NCBI RefSeq assembly: GCF_001418655.1 | Contig: NZ_LIQZ01000049.1 | Coordinates: forward strand, 1-41,094 | DNA length: 41,094 nucleotides | Direction: 5' to 3' | Source of the DNA: Streptomyces phaeochromogenes | GTDB taxonomy: Bacteria; Actinomycetota; Actinomycetes; Streptomycetales; Streptomycetaceae | Shown here: positions 32,528-40,604 of the stretch, piece after piece | Layout of the letters: every line of letters begins with the position of its first letter | Numbering within the stretch: the stretch's first letter is position 1 | The notes under the pieces: generated by a model | Database searches by the model: none | Told to the model about the DNA's origin: nothing | What the model saw: the letters and a program-made list of their open reading frames with translations, nothing else | Made by a program: the position numbers and the translations under genes

Positions 32528-34142
32528 AGGTGCCCAGGCCGTTCTCGTCGAAGGCCTCGACGGTCACCTTCGACGCCTTCGAGCCACCCGCGTTCTCCGA
32601 GCCCGAACCGACGTCGAACGTGACGCCGGACAGCCCGCTCGCGTTCTCCCCGGCCGTGCGGAAGCTGAACGTGTCGCCGTCGAAGTGGGTGAGCCGGAAC
32701 GTCGTGGGCTTCGGCCCCAGGCTCATGGTGAGCTCGCCGTCCGAGGCCGTCACGGTCAGCGGACCGTAGTAGTCGTTCTCGTACGTGCCCGTGTAGGTGT
32801 CGTCCGACCGGGCGGAGGCCGCGTTCCCCGGCGGCTTGGTGTAGTCGGTGGGGGAGCGGTCCGCCGCCAGCTGCTGCTGGTACACCTTGTCGACCAGGGA
32901 CAGCCAGTCGGTGGTGGGCTCGCCCTGCTGGGCGATGTCGAAGAAGTCGAGCGCGACCGAGTCGGCGAGCCCCACCGGCGCCCCGTTGGTGAGGACGGCG
33001 ATGCCGAGCTCCTCGCCGGGCAGCATCGTCACGTTCGTGTTCGCGCCGAGCTCGAAGGCGCCGGAGTGGCTGAGGCGCAGCCGCCCCTGGTCGTCGTAGT
33101 TGACGTTCCAGCCGAGCCCGTAGAAGCCGGTACGGCCCGCGGGAGCCCCCGGCGGGCTGGAGACGATCTCGGGCAGATGGGTGTGCTCCAGCTGGTCGGC
33201 GGGGACGATCTGCTTCCCGTCCAGCTTCCCGTCGGCGAGCTGGAGCCGCAGCCAGATGGCCATGTCGCTCGCGGTGGAACTCGCGCCGCCCGCGGGCGCC
33301 TGGGCGTCGGCGTCCCGTACGTACTTCGCCTCCCAGCTCCCGTCCGCGTCCTTCACATGCGTGGCCGCCTTGTCCGTCGCCTTGTCGTAGTCCGCGAAGA
33401 GGGAGCTGGTGGAGTTCATGCCGGCGGGGGCGTAGAGCGTGTCCTCCGCGAGCTTCTCCCAGGTGGTGTCCTTGGCGTTCGCGACCGCCTGGCCCGCCGC
33501 CGTGACTCCGTAGTTGGTGTACGCGTAGCTGGCACGGAACGGCGTCAGCGGTTCCTCCCGCAGATGGTCCAGGATGTACGCCCTGTCGTAGCCGAGGTCT
33601 TCGAGCAGGTCCCCGGCGTGGTCGGGCAGCCCGCTGCGGTGCGAGAGGAGATCGGCGACCGTGACGTGGTCGCCGACCCAGCGGTCCTTGAGCGTGAAGC
33701 CGGGCAGGTGCTCGGCCACCGGGTCGTCCCAGGTGATGACCTTGTCGCCGACCGCGCCCGCGACGACGGTCGAGGCGAGCGGCTTGGAGAGGGACGCCAA
33801 CTGGAAGACGGTGTCCGGTCCGACGTTCCCGGACTCTCCCACCCGCCGCTCCCCGAAGCCCTTCAGGTGGACGACCCGGTCCTTGTAGACGACGGCCACG
33901 GCGACACCCGGAACGCCCGTCTTCCTCATCCCGTCCCGCACGATCCCGTCGAGGCGGTCCACGGCGTCGTCCACCTTCGCCTGCGTGAGCTGCGGCGGCG
34001 GCTGGGGCGGTGGGTCCGCCGCCGGTGCCGCGGCGGACGCGGTGGTGGTGCAGCCGGCGGCGAGGAGGGAGGCCACCGCGGCCACTGTCACCGCCGTGCT
34101 TCCGTGGTGCCTCGCCTGTCGCCGAACACCCATACCAACCAT
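32514..34142 (-). CDS. Class-C beta-lactamase-like serine hydrolase, lipoprotein
   Basis: The 542-residue product has a lipoprotein signal ending LLAAGC (Cys31), a proline-rich linker and a beta-lactamase/transpeptidase domain. That domain carries SxxK as SLSK (Ser117, Lys120), YxN as Y208-T-N and a third motif HSGAFELG in place of KTG. A C-terminal lipocalin-like beta domain (about 430-542) follows. The pattern fits D-amino-acid peptidase/esterase relatives of class C beta-lactamases more than a drug-hydrolysing enzyme. The start may be ATG at 34142 or 34133. The protein is expected to sit on the outer face of the membrane. Confidence 0.85.
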   Translation of the reverse strand: MVGMGVRRQARHHGSTAVTVAAVASLLAAGCTTTASAAAPAADPPPQPPPQLTQAKVDDAVDRLDGIVRDGMRKTGVPGVAVAVVYKDRVVHLKGFGERRVGESGNVGPDTVFQLASLSKPLASTVVAGAVGDKVITWDDPVAEHLPGFTLKDRWVGDHVTVADLLSHRSGLPDHAGDLLEDLGYDRAYILDHLREEPLTPFRASYAYTNYGVTAAGQAVANAKDTTWEKLAEDTLYAPAGMNSTSSLFADYDKATDKAATHVKDADGSWEAKYVRDADAQAPAGGASSTASDMAIWLRLQLADGKLDGKQIVPADQLEHTHLPEIVSSPPGAPAGRTGFYGLGWNVNYDDQGRLRLSHSGAFELGANTNVTMLPGEELGIAVLTNGAPVGLADSVALDFFDIAQQGEPTTDWLSLVDKVYQQQLAADRSPTDYTKPPGNAASARSDDTYTGTYENDYYGPLTVTASDGELTMSLGPKPTTFRLTHFDGDTFSFRTAGENASGLSGVTFDVGSGSENAGGSKASKVTVEAFDENGLGTFTRP

Positions 34143-34176
34143 TCAACCCGCGGCACCGGACCTTGTCCTGCGGAGC

Positions 34177-34206
34177 CCGCCGGCCCCGCTGAACAGGGGC
34201 CGGCGG
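34177..34206 (-). terminator. Hairpin terminator after the Liv-type binding-protein gene
   Basis: A perfect 11-bp stem (CCGCCGGCCCC / GGGGCCGGCGG) with an 8-nt loop starts 17 nt past the stop at 34223. It ends the Liv-type operon. Confidence 0.75.
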
Positions 34207-34222
34207 CGCTTCGGTCCCGGGC

Positions 34223-35431
34223 TCAGCCGCGCTTCGGAGGCGTGTAGAAGTCGCCCTGGGACGTCCAGACCCCGTCCTTCACGACCACTCGCTGCACGCT
34301 GCGGGTGCCGAGGTGGTTGCTCGGGCTGAAGTTCATGACCGGCGACACCCCCGTATCCACCTTCGTCGCCTTCTCGTACGCCTTGTCGATCGCGTCGGCC
34401 GTGACGGGCCCCTTGATGGTCTTCACGATCTCGGCGAACACCTTCGCGTTGCTCCAGCCCCACAGTGCGAGGAATCCGGCGGTCTGACCGGGCTCGTACT
34501 TGGCCATCGCGGTCCGGAACTCCTTCACCGCGGGGTCGGAGTCGGAGGGCGCCTTGACCAGCTGTACGGCCTTGAGCCCCTCGGCCGCGTCCTTGGCGAG
34601 GGAGACCGTCGACTCCGCGGCGACCGGTGCGTAGGCGTACGTCGGCAGCGAGAGCCCCTGCAGCTTGGCCTCCTTCAGGAAGGCGGCGGCCTCGGGGGAG
34701 GTGAGGATCAGGATCACCGCCTGGGTCTTCGCGGCCTTCACCTTGCTGATCACCGGGGTGTAGTCGGTGGTCTGGTACTTGACCGTCAGCCGGTCGACCT
34801 CGACCGAGGGGTCCAGCTTCTTCGCGACGGGCTCGACCTGCTTGGCCACGTTCACGAACGCGGCCGGGTCACTGTGCACGACGAGGACCTTCTTCGCACC
34901 GTCCTGCACCGTCCACGCTGCGATCGCCGCGGCCTGGTCCTCGTAGAGGGTCTGGGTGCCGAACAGTCCGGGGCGCGGCGGCTTGAACCAGGACTCGTTG
35001 CCGCCCACCTCGTTGAGAATCGGGACCTTGGACTGATTGAGGACGAACGGGAAGGCCGCCTCCGCCTGGGAGGTGCCGTTCGCGTTCACGATGGCCACGA
35101 CCTTGTCCTGGCCGACGAGTTCGCGGGCGATCTGCACGGTCTGCTGCGGGTCGGCCGCGTTGTCCTTGACGGTCCACCGGACCTTGCGGCCGTTGATGCC
35201 CCCGGATGCGTTGATCATCTTGAAGTACGCCTCGGCACCGGCCTTCTGCGGCACGCCGTACGAGGCGGTGGCACCGGTCGTCGGGAGCCACGCCCCGATG
35301 TGTATCTCCGACGAGTCGCCGCCGGCTCCCGCGGAGTCCTGCTCCGCGCACGCGTTGGCGGTCAGCGCCACCACGGCCAGGACGGCCGTCGTTCCCGCGG
35401 CGCGGCGGAATTTTCTCATTGTCCGGAACAC
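34223..35431 (-). CDS. Branched-chain-amino-acid-type ABC transporter binding protein (LivK type)
   Basis: The 402-residue product has a lipoprotein signal with Cys28 (LTANAC, an atypical lipobox), then a family-6 solute-binding fold: IHIGAWLPTTGATASYGVPQ, AYFKMINASGGINGRKV (a hallmark), QIARELVGQDKVVAIV and VLVVHSDPAAFVNVAKQV. Such proteins bind branched amino acids, urea, aromatic acids or other small amides. The start is GTG at 35431 with AGGTGG upstream. It lies 61 nt after the fused transporter gene; a tandem 10-bp repeat (35442-35461) and a TGAGTTCA site precede it. Confidence 0.9.
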   Translation of the reverse strand: MFRTMRKFRRAAGTTAVLAVVALTANACAEQDSAGAGGDSSEIHIGAWLPTTGATASYGVPQKAGAEAYFKMINASGGINGRKVRWTVKDNAADPQQTVQIARELVGQDKVVAIVNANGTSQAEAAFPFVLNQSKVPILNEVGGNESWFKPPRPGLFGTQTLYEDQAAAIAAWTVQDGAKKVLVVHSDPAAFVNVAKQVEPVAKKLDPSVEVDRLTVKYQTTDYTPVISKVKAAKTQAVILILTSPEAAAFLKEAKLQGLSLPTYAYAPVAAESTVSLAKDAAEGLKAVQLVKAPSDSDPAVKEFRTAMAKYEPGQTAGFLALWGWSNAKVFAEIVKTIKGPVTADAIDKAYEKATKVDTGVSPVMNFSPSNHLGTRSVQRVVVKDGVWTSQGDFYTPPKRG

Positions 35432-35441
35432 GGTCCACCTC

Positions 35442-35469
35442 GTTCACAACAGTTCACAACATGAGTTCA
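35442..35469. promoter_or_regulatory. Tandem repeat and shared 8-bp site upstream of the LivK-type gene
   Basis: GTTCACAACA is repeated twice head to tail (35442-35461) and is followed by TGAGTTCA (35462-35469). TGAGTTCA is the reverse complement of the TGAACTCA found at 38988-38995 and 40526-40533. Confidence 0.4.
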
Positions 35470-35492
35470 GTTTGTTTCGCAGTGGGGTTGGT

Positions 35493-38009
35493 TCACAGTC
35501 GGGCGGTGGTCGCGGCGGTCTCCCGGGCGCCGCTGAAGTACGCCGCTTCGGCGAGGGCGGCGAACGACGGGTCCCCGGGCCGCCCCTGAGCGGCGACCGA
35601 CCCCTCGTGCAACACGGCCACCTCGTGACAGACGGACATGGCACGGCTGAGCAGCTGCTCCAGCAGAACGACCGTCAGGCCGTCGTGGGCCAGCCGCACC
35701 AGCCGGTCGTACACCTCGTCGACCAGCGCGGGCGCGAGCCCGAGTGCCGGCTCGTCGACGATCAGGACGTCGGGCTTGACGATCAGGGCGCGGGCGATGG
35801 CGAGCATCTGCTGCTCCCCGCCCGACAGCCCGGCGGCCGGCACGGACATGCGGTCGCGCAATCGCGGCGGCAGCCACTCGGTGGTCTCCGCAAGGCGCTC
35901 GCGCAGCGGGGCCCCGGTGATGCCCGCCGCGTAGGCCGCGACCTCGAGGTTCTCCCGCAGCGACAGCGTCTTGAACAGGGCCCGTCCCTCGGGCGCCAGG
36001 CTCGTACGGACGGTCCCGCCCGTCTCCCTGCTCCCGCGCGCGGGCTTCAGCGAGCCGTGCAGGATCCCGGCGAGGGTGCTCTTCCCGGCGCCGTTGGCGC
36101 CGGCGATCCCGAGCACGACCCCCTCGCGTACGTCGAGGTCGACATCCCGCAGGGCGACCACCCCGCCGTAGGTGTGACCGACCCCGCTCAGCCGCAGCAC
36201 GCTCCGCTCACCGACCCGCTCGGGAAGCTCGGCCCGGCCGCCGACCGTACCCAGGTACGACGACCGCACCTCGGGGTTGTCCAGCACGGTGTCGGGGGTG
36301 CCCTCGCCGATGGTGCGGCCGAAGTCGAAGGCCAGCACCCGGTGTGCGACGGAGAACAGGTCGTCGAGCACGTGGTCGATGACCAGCACGGCGGTGCCCT
36401 GTGCGTGCAGCCGCCTGATCTGCTGTGCCAGCAGGGCCCGTTCGCCGGCGTCGAGGCCGCCGAACGGCTCGTCCAGCACCAGGAGTTTCGGCTCCTCGGC
36501 CATCGCACGGGCGAGGTCCAGGCGCTTCTGCAGCCCGAACGGCAGCTCTCCCGGCCGTCGGTCGGCCACGTCGGCGAGGCCGACCGAGTCGAGCAGCCGC
36601 GCGACGTCGGCCCGGTCCCGGGCGGTGATCCAGCGGCGCGTGCACAACACGTTCTCGGCGACGGTGAGTTCGGAGAACACCTCCGCGTGCTGGAAGGTAC
36701 GGCCGATGCCCAGCCGGCGCCGCGCGGTGGCCCGCGCCTTGAGCAGGGAACCGCCCGCGAAATCGACCGTGCCGCTCACCCGGCCGTTGCCGGTCAGGCC
36801 CGACACCGCGTTCAACAGGGTTGTCTTTCCCGCCCCATTGGGCCCGATCACGGCCAGGACCTCGTCCTGCCGCAGCGACACCGAGGCGTCCTCCAGTGCC
36901 TTCAGCCCGCCGTACGCGACCGACACGTGCTCCAGGCGCAGTACGACGGCGGCCTCACCTGTGGCGGCGGTGGCCGTGGCCGGTTGCCGCGGTGCGAGGT
37001 CGGCGGCAGGGTTTGGCTTCGCGGGCGTGGGCGCCGGCCGTCGCCACACCCGCCGGAGCGCCGACCGCAGGGGCGCGCTGAGGAACGGCACCACTCCGCC
37101 GGGCAGGAACAGCAGCACCCCGACCAGCACCAGGCCCTGCACGACCGGCTGGGGGAGGCCCACGGCGGACGACAGCGAGGGGTTCCAGGTCAGATAGGCG
37201 CCGCCGGCCACCGCGCCGATGATGGTTCCGACCCCGCCCAGCACACACGCCGCGATGAGCGCGATGCCGAGGTTGAGGGAGAACGGGTCCGGGCTGACGA
37301 AACCGGTGATCAGCCCGAGCAGCACCCCCGCGAACGTGGTGAACGCGGCGCTCACCGCGAAGGCCAGCGCCGACTGCGCTTCGGGCGCGATGCCGATCGT
37401 ACGGGCCGCCAGGGGATGCGATTTCGCGGCCACCAGCCGCATCCGCAGCCCGGACGCGGCGGCCGGCACCGCCAGCGCGAGCACCACGGCCGCGGCGCCC
37501 ACCGCGAGGTACTGGGACTCGGTGCTGCCGCCCGCGAGGGTGCCCAGGCCCAGGGAGCTGCGCAGTTGGAGCACCGCGACGCCCTGGTCGCCGCCGGTCA
37601 CGCTGCTCCAGCGGTTGACCAGCTCCAGCGTCACCATGGTGAAGGCGAGCGTCAGCAGGGCGATGTAGAGCATCGAGAACCTGGCACCCGCGTACCCGAG
37701 GAAGGCGCCGAGGACGGTCCCGGTGACCACTGCTCCCAGGACCACCGTCTCCAGCGACCAGCCGTGGCCACTGCCGTACGCGGCGAAGTAGGCGCCGATG
37801 GCGAAGAACGCCGGGTGGCCCACCGACCAGATGCCGGACCAGCCTGCGAGCAGGCCGACGGACAGCACGACGATGGTGTAGATCGCGGCGAGCGCCACCG
37901 AGTACATCTGGTAGGCCGGGATCGCGCCGGAGGCCATGAAGGCCATGAGTACCGCGCCGGCGGCCGGCCCGAGCGCGGCCTTCGCGAGGAGGGAACGGTT
38001 GAAGACCAT
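35493..38009 (-). CDS. Fused LivM-LivG-LivF: permease and two ATPases of a Liv-type ABC importer in one protein
   Basis: The 838-residue product joins three subunits usually encoded separately. Residues 1-320 are a LivM-type permease (about nine helices; GYAGARFSMLYIALLTLAFT). A proline/alanine linker (about 322-352) leads to ATPase one (LivG type: Walker A GPNGAGKTT 389-397, signature LPFGLQKRLDLARA, Walker B LLVLDEPFGG, ends about 590). ATPase two follows (LivF type: Walker A GANGAGKST 638-646, APEGRALFKTLSLRENL, signature LSGGEQQMLAIARAL, Walker B VLIVDEPALGLAP). In ATPase two the distance from Walker A to the PEGR motif is about 14 residues shorter than I expect for LivF. The start is ATG at 38009, 12 nt after livH ends. 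No stop interrupts the joints, so the fusion is real within this sequence. Confidence 0.9.
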   Translation of the reverse strand: MVFNRSLLAKAALGPAAGAVLMAFMASGAIPAYQMYSVALAAIYTIVVLSVGLLAGWSGIWSVGHPAFFAIGAYFAAYGSGHGWSLETVVLGAVVTGTVLGAFLGYAGARFSMLYIALLTLAFTMVTLELVNRWSSVTGGDQGVAVLQLRSSLGLGTLAGGSTESQYLAVGAAAVVLALAVPAAASGLRMRLVAAKSHPLAARTIGIAPEAQSALAFAVSAAFTTFAGVLLGLITGFVSPDPFSLNLGIALIAACVLGGVGTIIGAVAGGAYLTWNPSLSSAVGLPQPVVQGLVLVGVLLFLPGGVVPFLSAPLRSALRRVWRRPAPTPAKPNPAADLAPRQPATATAATGEAAVVLRLEHVSVAYGGLKALEDASVSLRQDEVLAVIGPNGAGKTTLLNAVSGLTGNGRVSGTVDFAGGSLLKARATARRRLGIGRTFQHAEVFSELTVAENVLCTRRWITARDRADVARLLDSVGLADVADRRPGELPFGLQKRLDLARAMAEEPKLLVLDEPFGGLDAGERALLAQQIRRLHAQGTAVLVIDHVLDDLFSVAHRVLAFDFGRTIGEGTPDTVLDNPEVRSSYLGTVGGRAELPERVGERSVLRLSGVGHTYGGVVALRDVDLDVREGVVLGIAGANGAGKSTLAGILHGSLKPARGSRETGGTVRTSLAPEGRALFKTLSLRENLEVAAYAAGITGAPLRERLAETTEWLPPRLRDRMSVPAAGLSGGEQQMLAIARALIVKPDVLIVDEPALGLAPALVDEVYDRLVRLAHDGLTVVLLEQLLSRAMSVCHEVAVLHEGSVAAQGRPGDPSFAALAEAAYFSGARETAATTARL

Positions 38010-38021
38010 GGATACGACCCC

Positions 38022-38891
38022 TCAGACCCGTTGGAAGGTGCGGGTGCCGAAGATGCCCTGAGGGCGGATCAGCAGCACGAGAACAGTGAACGAGAAGACG
38101 AATGTGTCCCGGAGGCTGGCGGAGGCGTAGTTGGCCGCGAGGTTGTCCAGCACGCCGACGGTGAGTCCGCCGACGACAGCGCCGTACATGCTCGTCAGGC
38201 CGCCCAGGAAGATCCCGGCGAAGGCGCGGAACAGCGGTGCGACGAGGGCGGTCGGGACCAGCCCCGACCTCGGTGCGTACAGACACGCGGCGAGTGCGGC
38301 GAGGCCGAGGCCGAGTGCCCAGGCGATCCGGGCGAGGCGCTGCGCCCCGAGCCCGACGACGCGCGCGGTTTCCGCGTTCTCGGCCACCGCGCGCATCGCG
38401 GAGCCGAGCGTCGTGCGGGCGAACAGATAGCCCACGACGGCCATCGCCACCGCGGCGACGGCGATCGTCACCAGGCTCTGGACCGGCAGTGCCGCGCCCG
38501 ACCAACTCACCGTGCCGTTGACGAGGTTGGGGAACGACTTCGGCTCGTCGCCCCAGACCGAGCTTGCGATGTTCTCGACCACCAGGGACACGCCCATCGT
38601 CACGACCAGCGCGGAGAACAACTGTCCCTGGCCCAGCGGCCTGATCACGGTCTCGCGCACCAGCAGGCCCGCCACGACGGTGATGGTGACGGCCGCGACG
38701 ATGCCGAGCACCGTCGCCACCCCCTGGTCCCGGAGCGAGACCGCCACGTACAGGCCCAGGGTCGCCAGGGACGCCATCGCGAAGTTCACGACGTCCGTGG
38801 CCCGATAGATGATGACCAGGCCGAGTCCGATGAGGCCGTACACGGCTCCGCTGGCCACGCCGCTGACCAGGACCAGCAGAAACTGACTCAC
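38022..38891 (-). CDS. livH: Liv-type ABC importer permease (LivH)
   Basis: The 289-residue product has the LivH start SQFLLVLVSGVASGAVYGLIGLGLVIIYRATDVVNFAMASLATLG, which sets the family. The loop motif PRSGLVPTALVAPLFRAFAGIFLGGLTSMYGAVVGG follows, and it ends LIRPQGIFGTRTFQRV. It forms the membrane channel with the LivM part of the fused protein. GTG at 38891 is chosen because GGAGGG lies just upstream; an upstream start would add a non-family stretch. It is the first gene of a three-gene operon (LivH, LivMGF, LivK). Confidence 0.9.
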   Translation of the reverse strand: MSQFLLVLVSGVASGAVYGLIGLGLVIIYRATDVVNFAMASLATLGLYVAVSLRDQGVATVLGIVAAVTITVVAGLLVRETVIRPLGQGQLFSALVVTMGVSLVVENIASSVWGDEPKSFPNLVNGTVSWSGAALPVQSLVTIAVAAVAMAVVGYLFARTTLGSAMRAVAENAETARVVGLGAQRLARIAWALGLGLAALAACLYAPRSGLVPTALVAPLFRAFAGIFLGGLTSMYGAVVGGLTVGVLDNLAANYASASLRDTFVFSFTVLVLLIRPQGIFGTRTFQRV

Positions 38892-38984
38892 GGTCCCTCC
38901 TTCTTCGAAGAGCTTCGAGAAGCGCGTGCGGCGTGTTCGCGCCACGTGCTCGAAAGCCGGGTGCGCGGTACTCGCCGCTTAGTA

Positions 38985-39032
38985 AAGTGAACTCAATTCA
39001 GTAAGCTAGGCACTCCGGTGCCGGACGGGCAA
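38985..39032 (-). promoter_or_regulatory. Candidate liv promoter with shared operator at +1
   Basis: Minus-strand TTGCCC (39032-39027) and TAGCTT (39008-39003) are 18 nt apart and form a candidate promoter. Its expected start near 38996 lies in the site AAGTGAACTCAATT (38985-38998). This site matches AAGTGAGTTCAATT at 40523-40536 (reverse strand) in 12 of 14 positions. Confidence 0.45.
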
Positions 39033-39090
39033 GACTCGTGCACGGGATTTGTCGGAGTGCGGGTGATCTGGTGCGGGTCCGGCATGGTCC

Positions 39091-39119
39091 GCCTGTCCGG
39101 CACGGTCCGCCGGACAGGC
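39091..39119 (-). terminator. Hairpin terminator after the FAD dehydrogenase gene
   Basis: A perfect 11-bp stem (GCCTGTCCGGC / GCCGGACAGGC) with a 7-nt loop lies 24 nt past the stop at 39143, within a patch of repeated GTCCGGC/GACAGGC units. Confidence 0.7.
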
Positions 39120-39142
39120 GGGCGGACAGGCGGCGACAGGCT

Positions 39143-40477
39143 CTAGCGCCGGCGCAGCGCGGTCCGTGCCGCCGCCAGGCCGAACACGAGGGCGGGGGCG
39201 AGGCCGCCCGCGTAGGCGCGCCGGTAGAGCCCGCCCGCGTCCGCACCGGCCACGAGCAGGCCGGGCACGGTGTGCCGCCCGTCCGCCGCCAGGGCGCGGG
39301 CCTCGGTGTCGATGAGCAGACCGCCGAAGGTGAAGGTGATCGCGGGGGCGGCCTCGATCACGTAGAAGGGCGGCTCGTCGAGCGGTTGCCGGTCGAGCAG
39401 TCGCCCGGGGGCCGGCTCGCCGCCCCCGCCGACGGTGGCGTTGTACTCCTCGACCCGGTCACGGATCCTGGCGCCCGGGTAGCCCCACTCCTCGGGCATC
39501 CACGCGAACTCCTCCAGGCTGTCGGCGACCGCGCTGCGGGCGCCCGCGCGATGGCAGAGCTGGAACTTGTCCACGCCCGGGATGCCCTCCACGTACGACG
39601 CGGAGATCCACTCGCGGTGCACCCGCGCGTCGGCGACCAGCAGCCCGCGGGCCTGCGGTCTCTCCAGCAGCGCCATGGTGGTCAGATGGTCCCCGACGGT
39701 CTCGTCGACGAACCGTTCGCCCGTGAGGTCGAACAGCAGGGCGTGCTCGCTGTAGTAGAGGGCGAGGTCGACGAATCGGGCCGGGTCGGCGAGGGAAACG
39801 CCCGCAGGCATCAGATGCCCGTAGAAACCCGCGTCCTTCTTGCCGAAGGCGGCCCCCGCCGCGCGACCGAGCGACAGCCCGTCGCCCCGGCTGTGCGGGT
39901 TGGCCCGCAGCTCGATGTCCGCGGCCTGGGGATGTACGTGTTCCGTGCGCAGGCCCGGATCGCCCTGGAATCCGCCGGTGGCGAGCAGGGTCCAGGTGGC
40001 GTCGATCCGACGGGTCGATCCGTCCGGCAGCATGCACTCCGCACCCGTGACCACGCCGTTCTCCGTCAGCAGGGTGCGCGTCGAGGTGGCCGTCAGTACC
40101 TCGCCGCCCCGGTCGCGGATCAACCGCTCGCAGGTGTCGAGGTAGTGGTTCGTGTCGAGCTGATGTCCCCGGCCGAAGCCGAGTACGGGCACCGGCGGCC
40201 GGCATTCCACGCCGAGCGACCGGATCCAGTCCACCGCGTCGGCGAACCCGTCCACCAGGGCCGCGGCGAGTTCCGCGTCGCCGTCGGGATTGACGCGACG
40301 CAATTCATCGAAGGTGGGGGTCGTCCATACGAAGCCGGCGAAGCGTGCCGAACCGCCGGGGCGCTCCGCCTTCTCCACGAGAACCACGGAGCCGCCTTCC
40401 GCGGCCACCCGGGCGGCGGCCGAGAGCCCGGCCATTCCGCCGCCCACCACCAGCAGATCCACTGTTCCAACACCCAT
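39143..40477 (-). CDS. FAD-dependent dehydrogenase of the fumarate reductase / 3-ketosteroid dehydrogenase-like family
   Basis: The 444-residue product has an N-terminal FAD fold (DLLVVGGGMAGLSAAARVAAEGGSVVLVEK, then PGGSARFAGF) and ATGGFQGDPG in the middle. The C-terminal FAD-contact stretch is FTFGGLLIDTEARAL through VPGLLVAGADAGGLYRRAYAGGLAPALVFG. This branch includes fumarate reductase flavoproteins, tricarballylate dehydrogenase and ketosteroid delta-1-dehydrogenases, all acting on C=C/C-C bonds beside a carbonyl or carboxyl. ATG at 40477 is chosen; the frame extends upstream but passes through the promoter. No signal peptide is visible. It shares an operator with the liv operon, so the transporter probably feeds it. 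Confidence 0.85.
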   Translation of the reverse strand: MGVGTVDLLVVGGGMAGLSAAARVAAEGGSVVLVEKAERPGGSARFAGFVWTTPTFDELRRVNPDGDAELAAALVDGFADAVDWIRSLGVECRPPVPVLGFGRGHQLDTNHYLDTCERLIRDRGGEVLTATSTRTLLTENGVVTGAECMLPDGSTRRIDATWTLLATGGFQGDPGLRTEHVHPQAADIELRANPHSRGDGLSLGRAAGAAFGKKDAGFYGHLMPAGVSLADPARFVDLALYYSEHALLFDLTGERFVDETVGDHLTTMALLERPQARGLLVADARVHREWISASYVEGIPGVDKFQLCHRAGARSAVADSLEEFAWMPEEWGYPGARIRDRVEEYNATVGGGGEPAPGRLLDRQPLDEPPFYVIEAAPAITFTFGGLLIDTEARALAADGRHTVPGLLVAGADAGGLYRRAYAGGLAPALVFGLAAARTALRRR

Positions 40478-40517
40478 AGCGGGTCCCACCGCCTTGTCGT
40501 GTCGCTGAGTGACCTGA

Positions 40518-40546
40518 ACCCTAATTGAACTCACTTCTGGAGTCGA
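40518..40546 (-). promoter_or_regulatory. Candidate promoter of the FAD dehydrogenase with operator between -35 and -10
   Basis: Minus-strand TCGACT (40546-40541) and TAGGGT (40523-40518) are 17 nt apart. The site AATTGAACTCACTT (40523-40536) fills the spacer, a position where a bound repressor would block RNA polymerase. Confidence 0.5.
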
Positions 40547-40604
40547 GAGGTGTGTCGGTACGAGCTTTGGCAGGGCTGCTTTCGGCCGGGCAGGGCGGTC
40601 CGGG

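Noticed and set aside
35037..38990. A 1317-codon plus-strand frame opposite the fused Liv protein
   Set aside because: Antisense of a clearly conserved ABC transporter; low-complexity His/Arg/Glu content.
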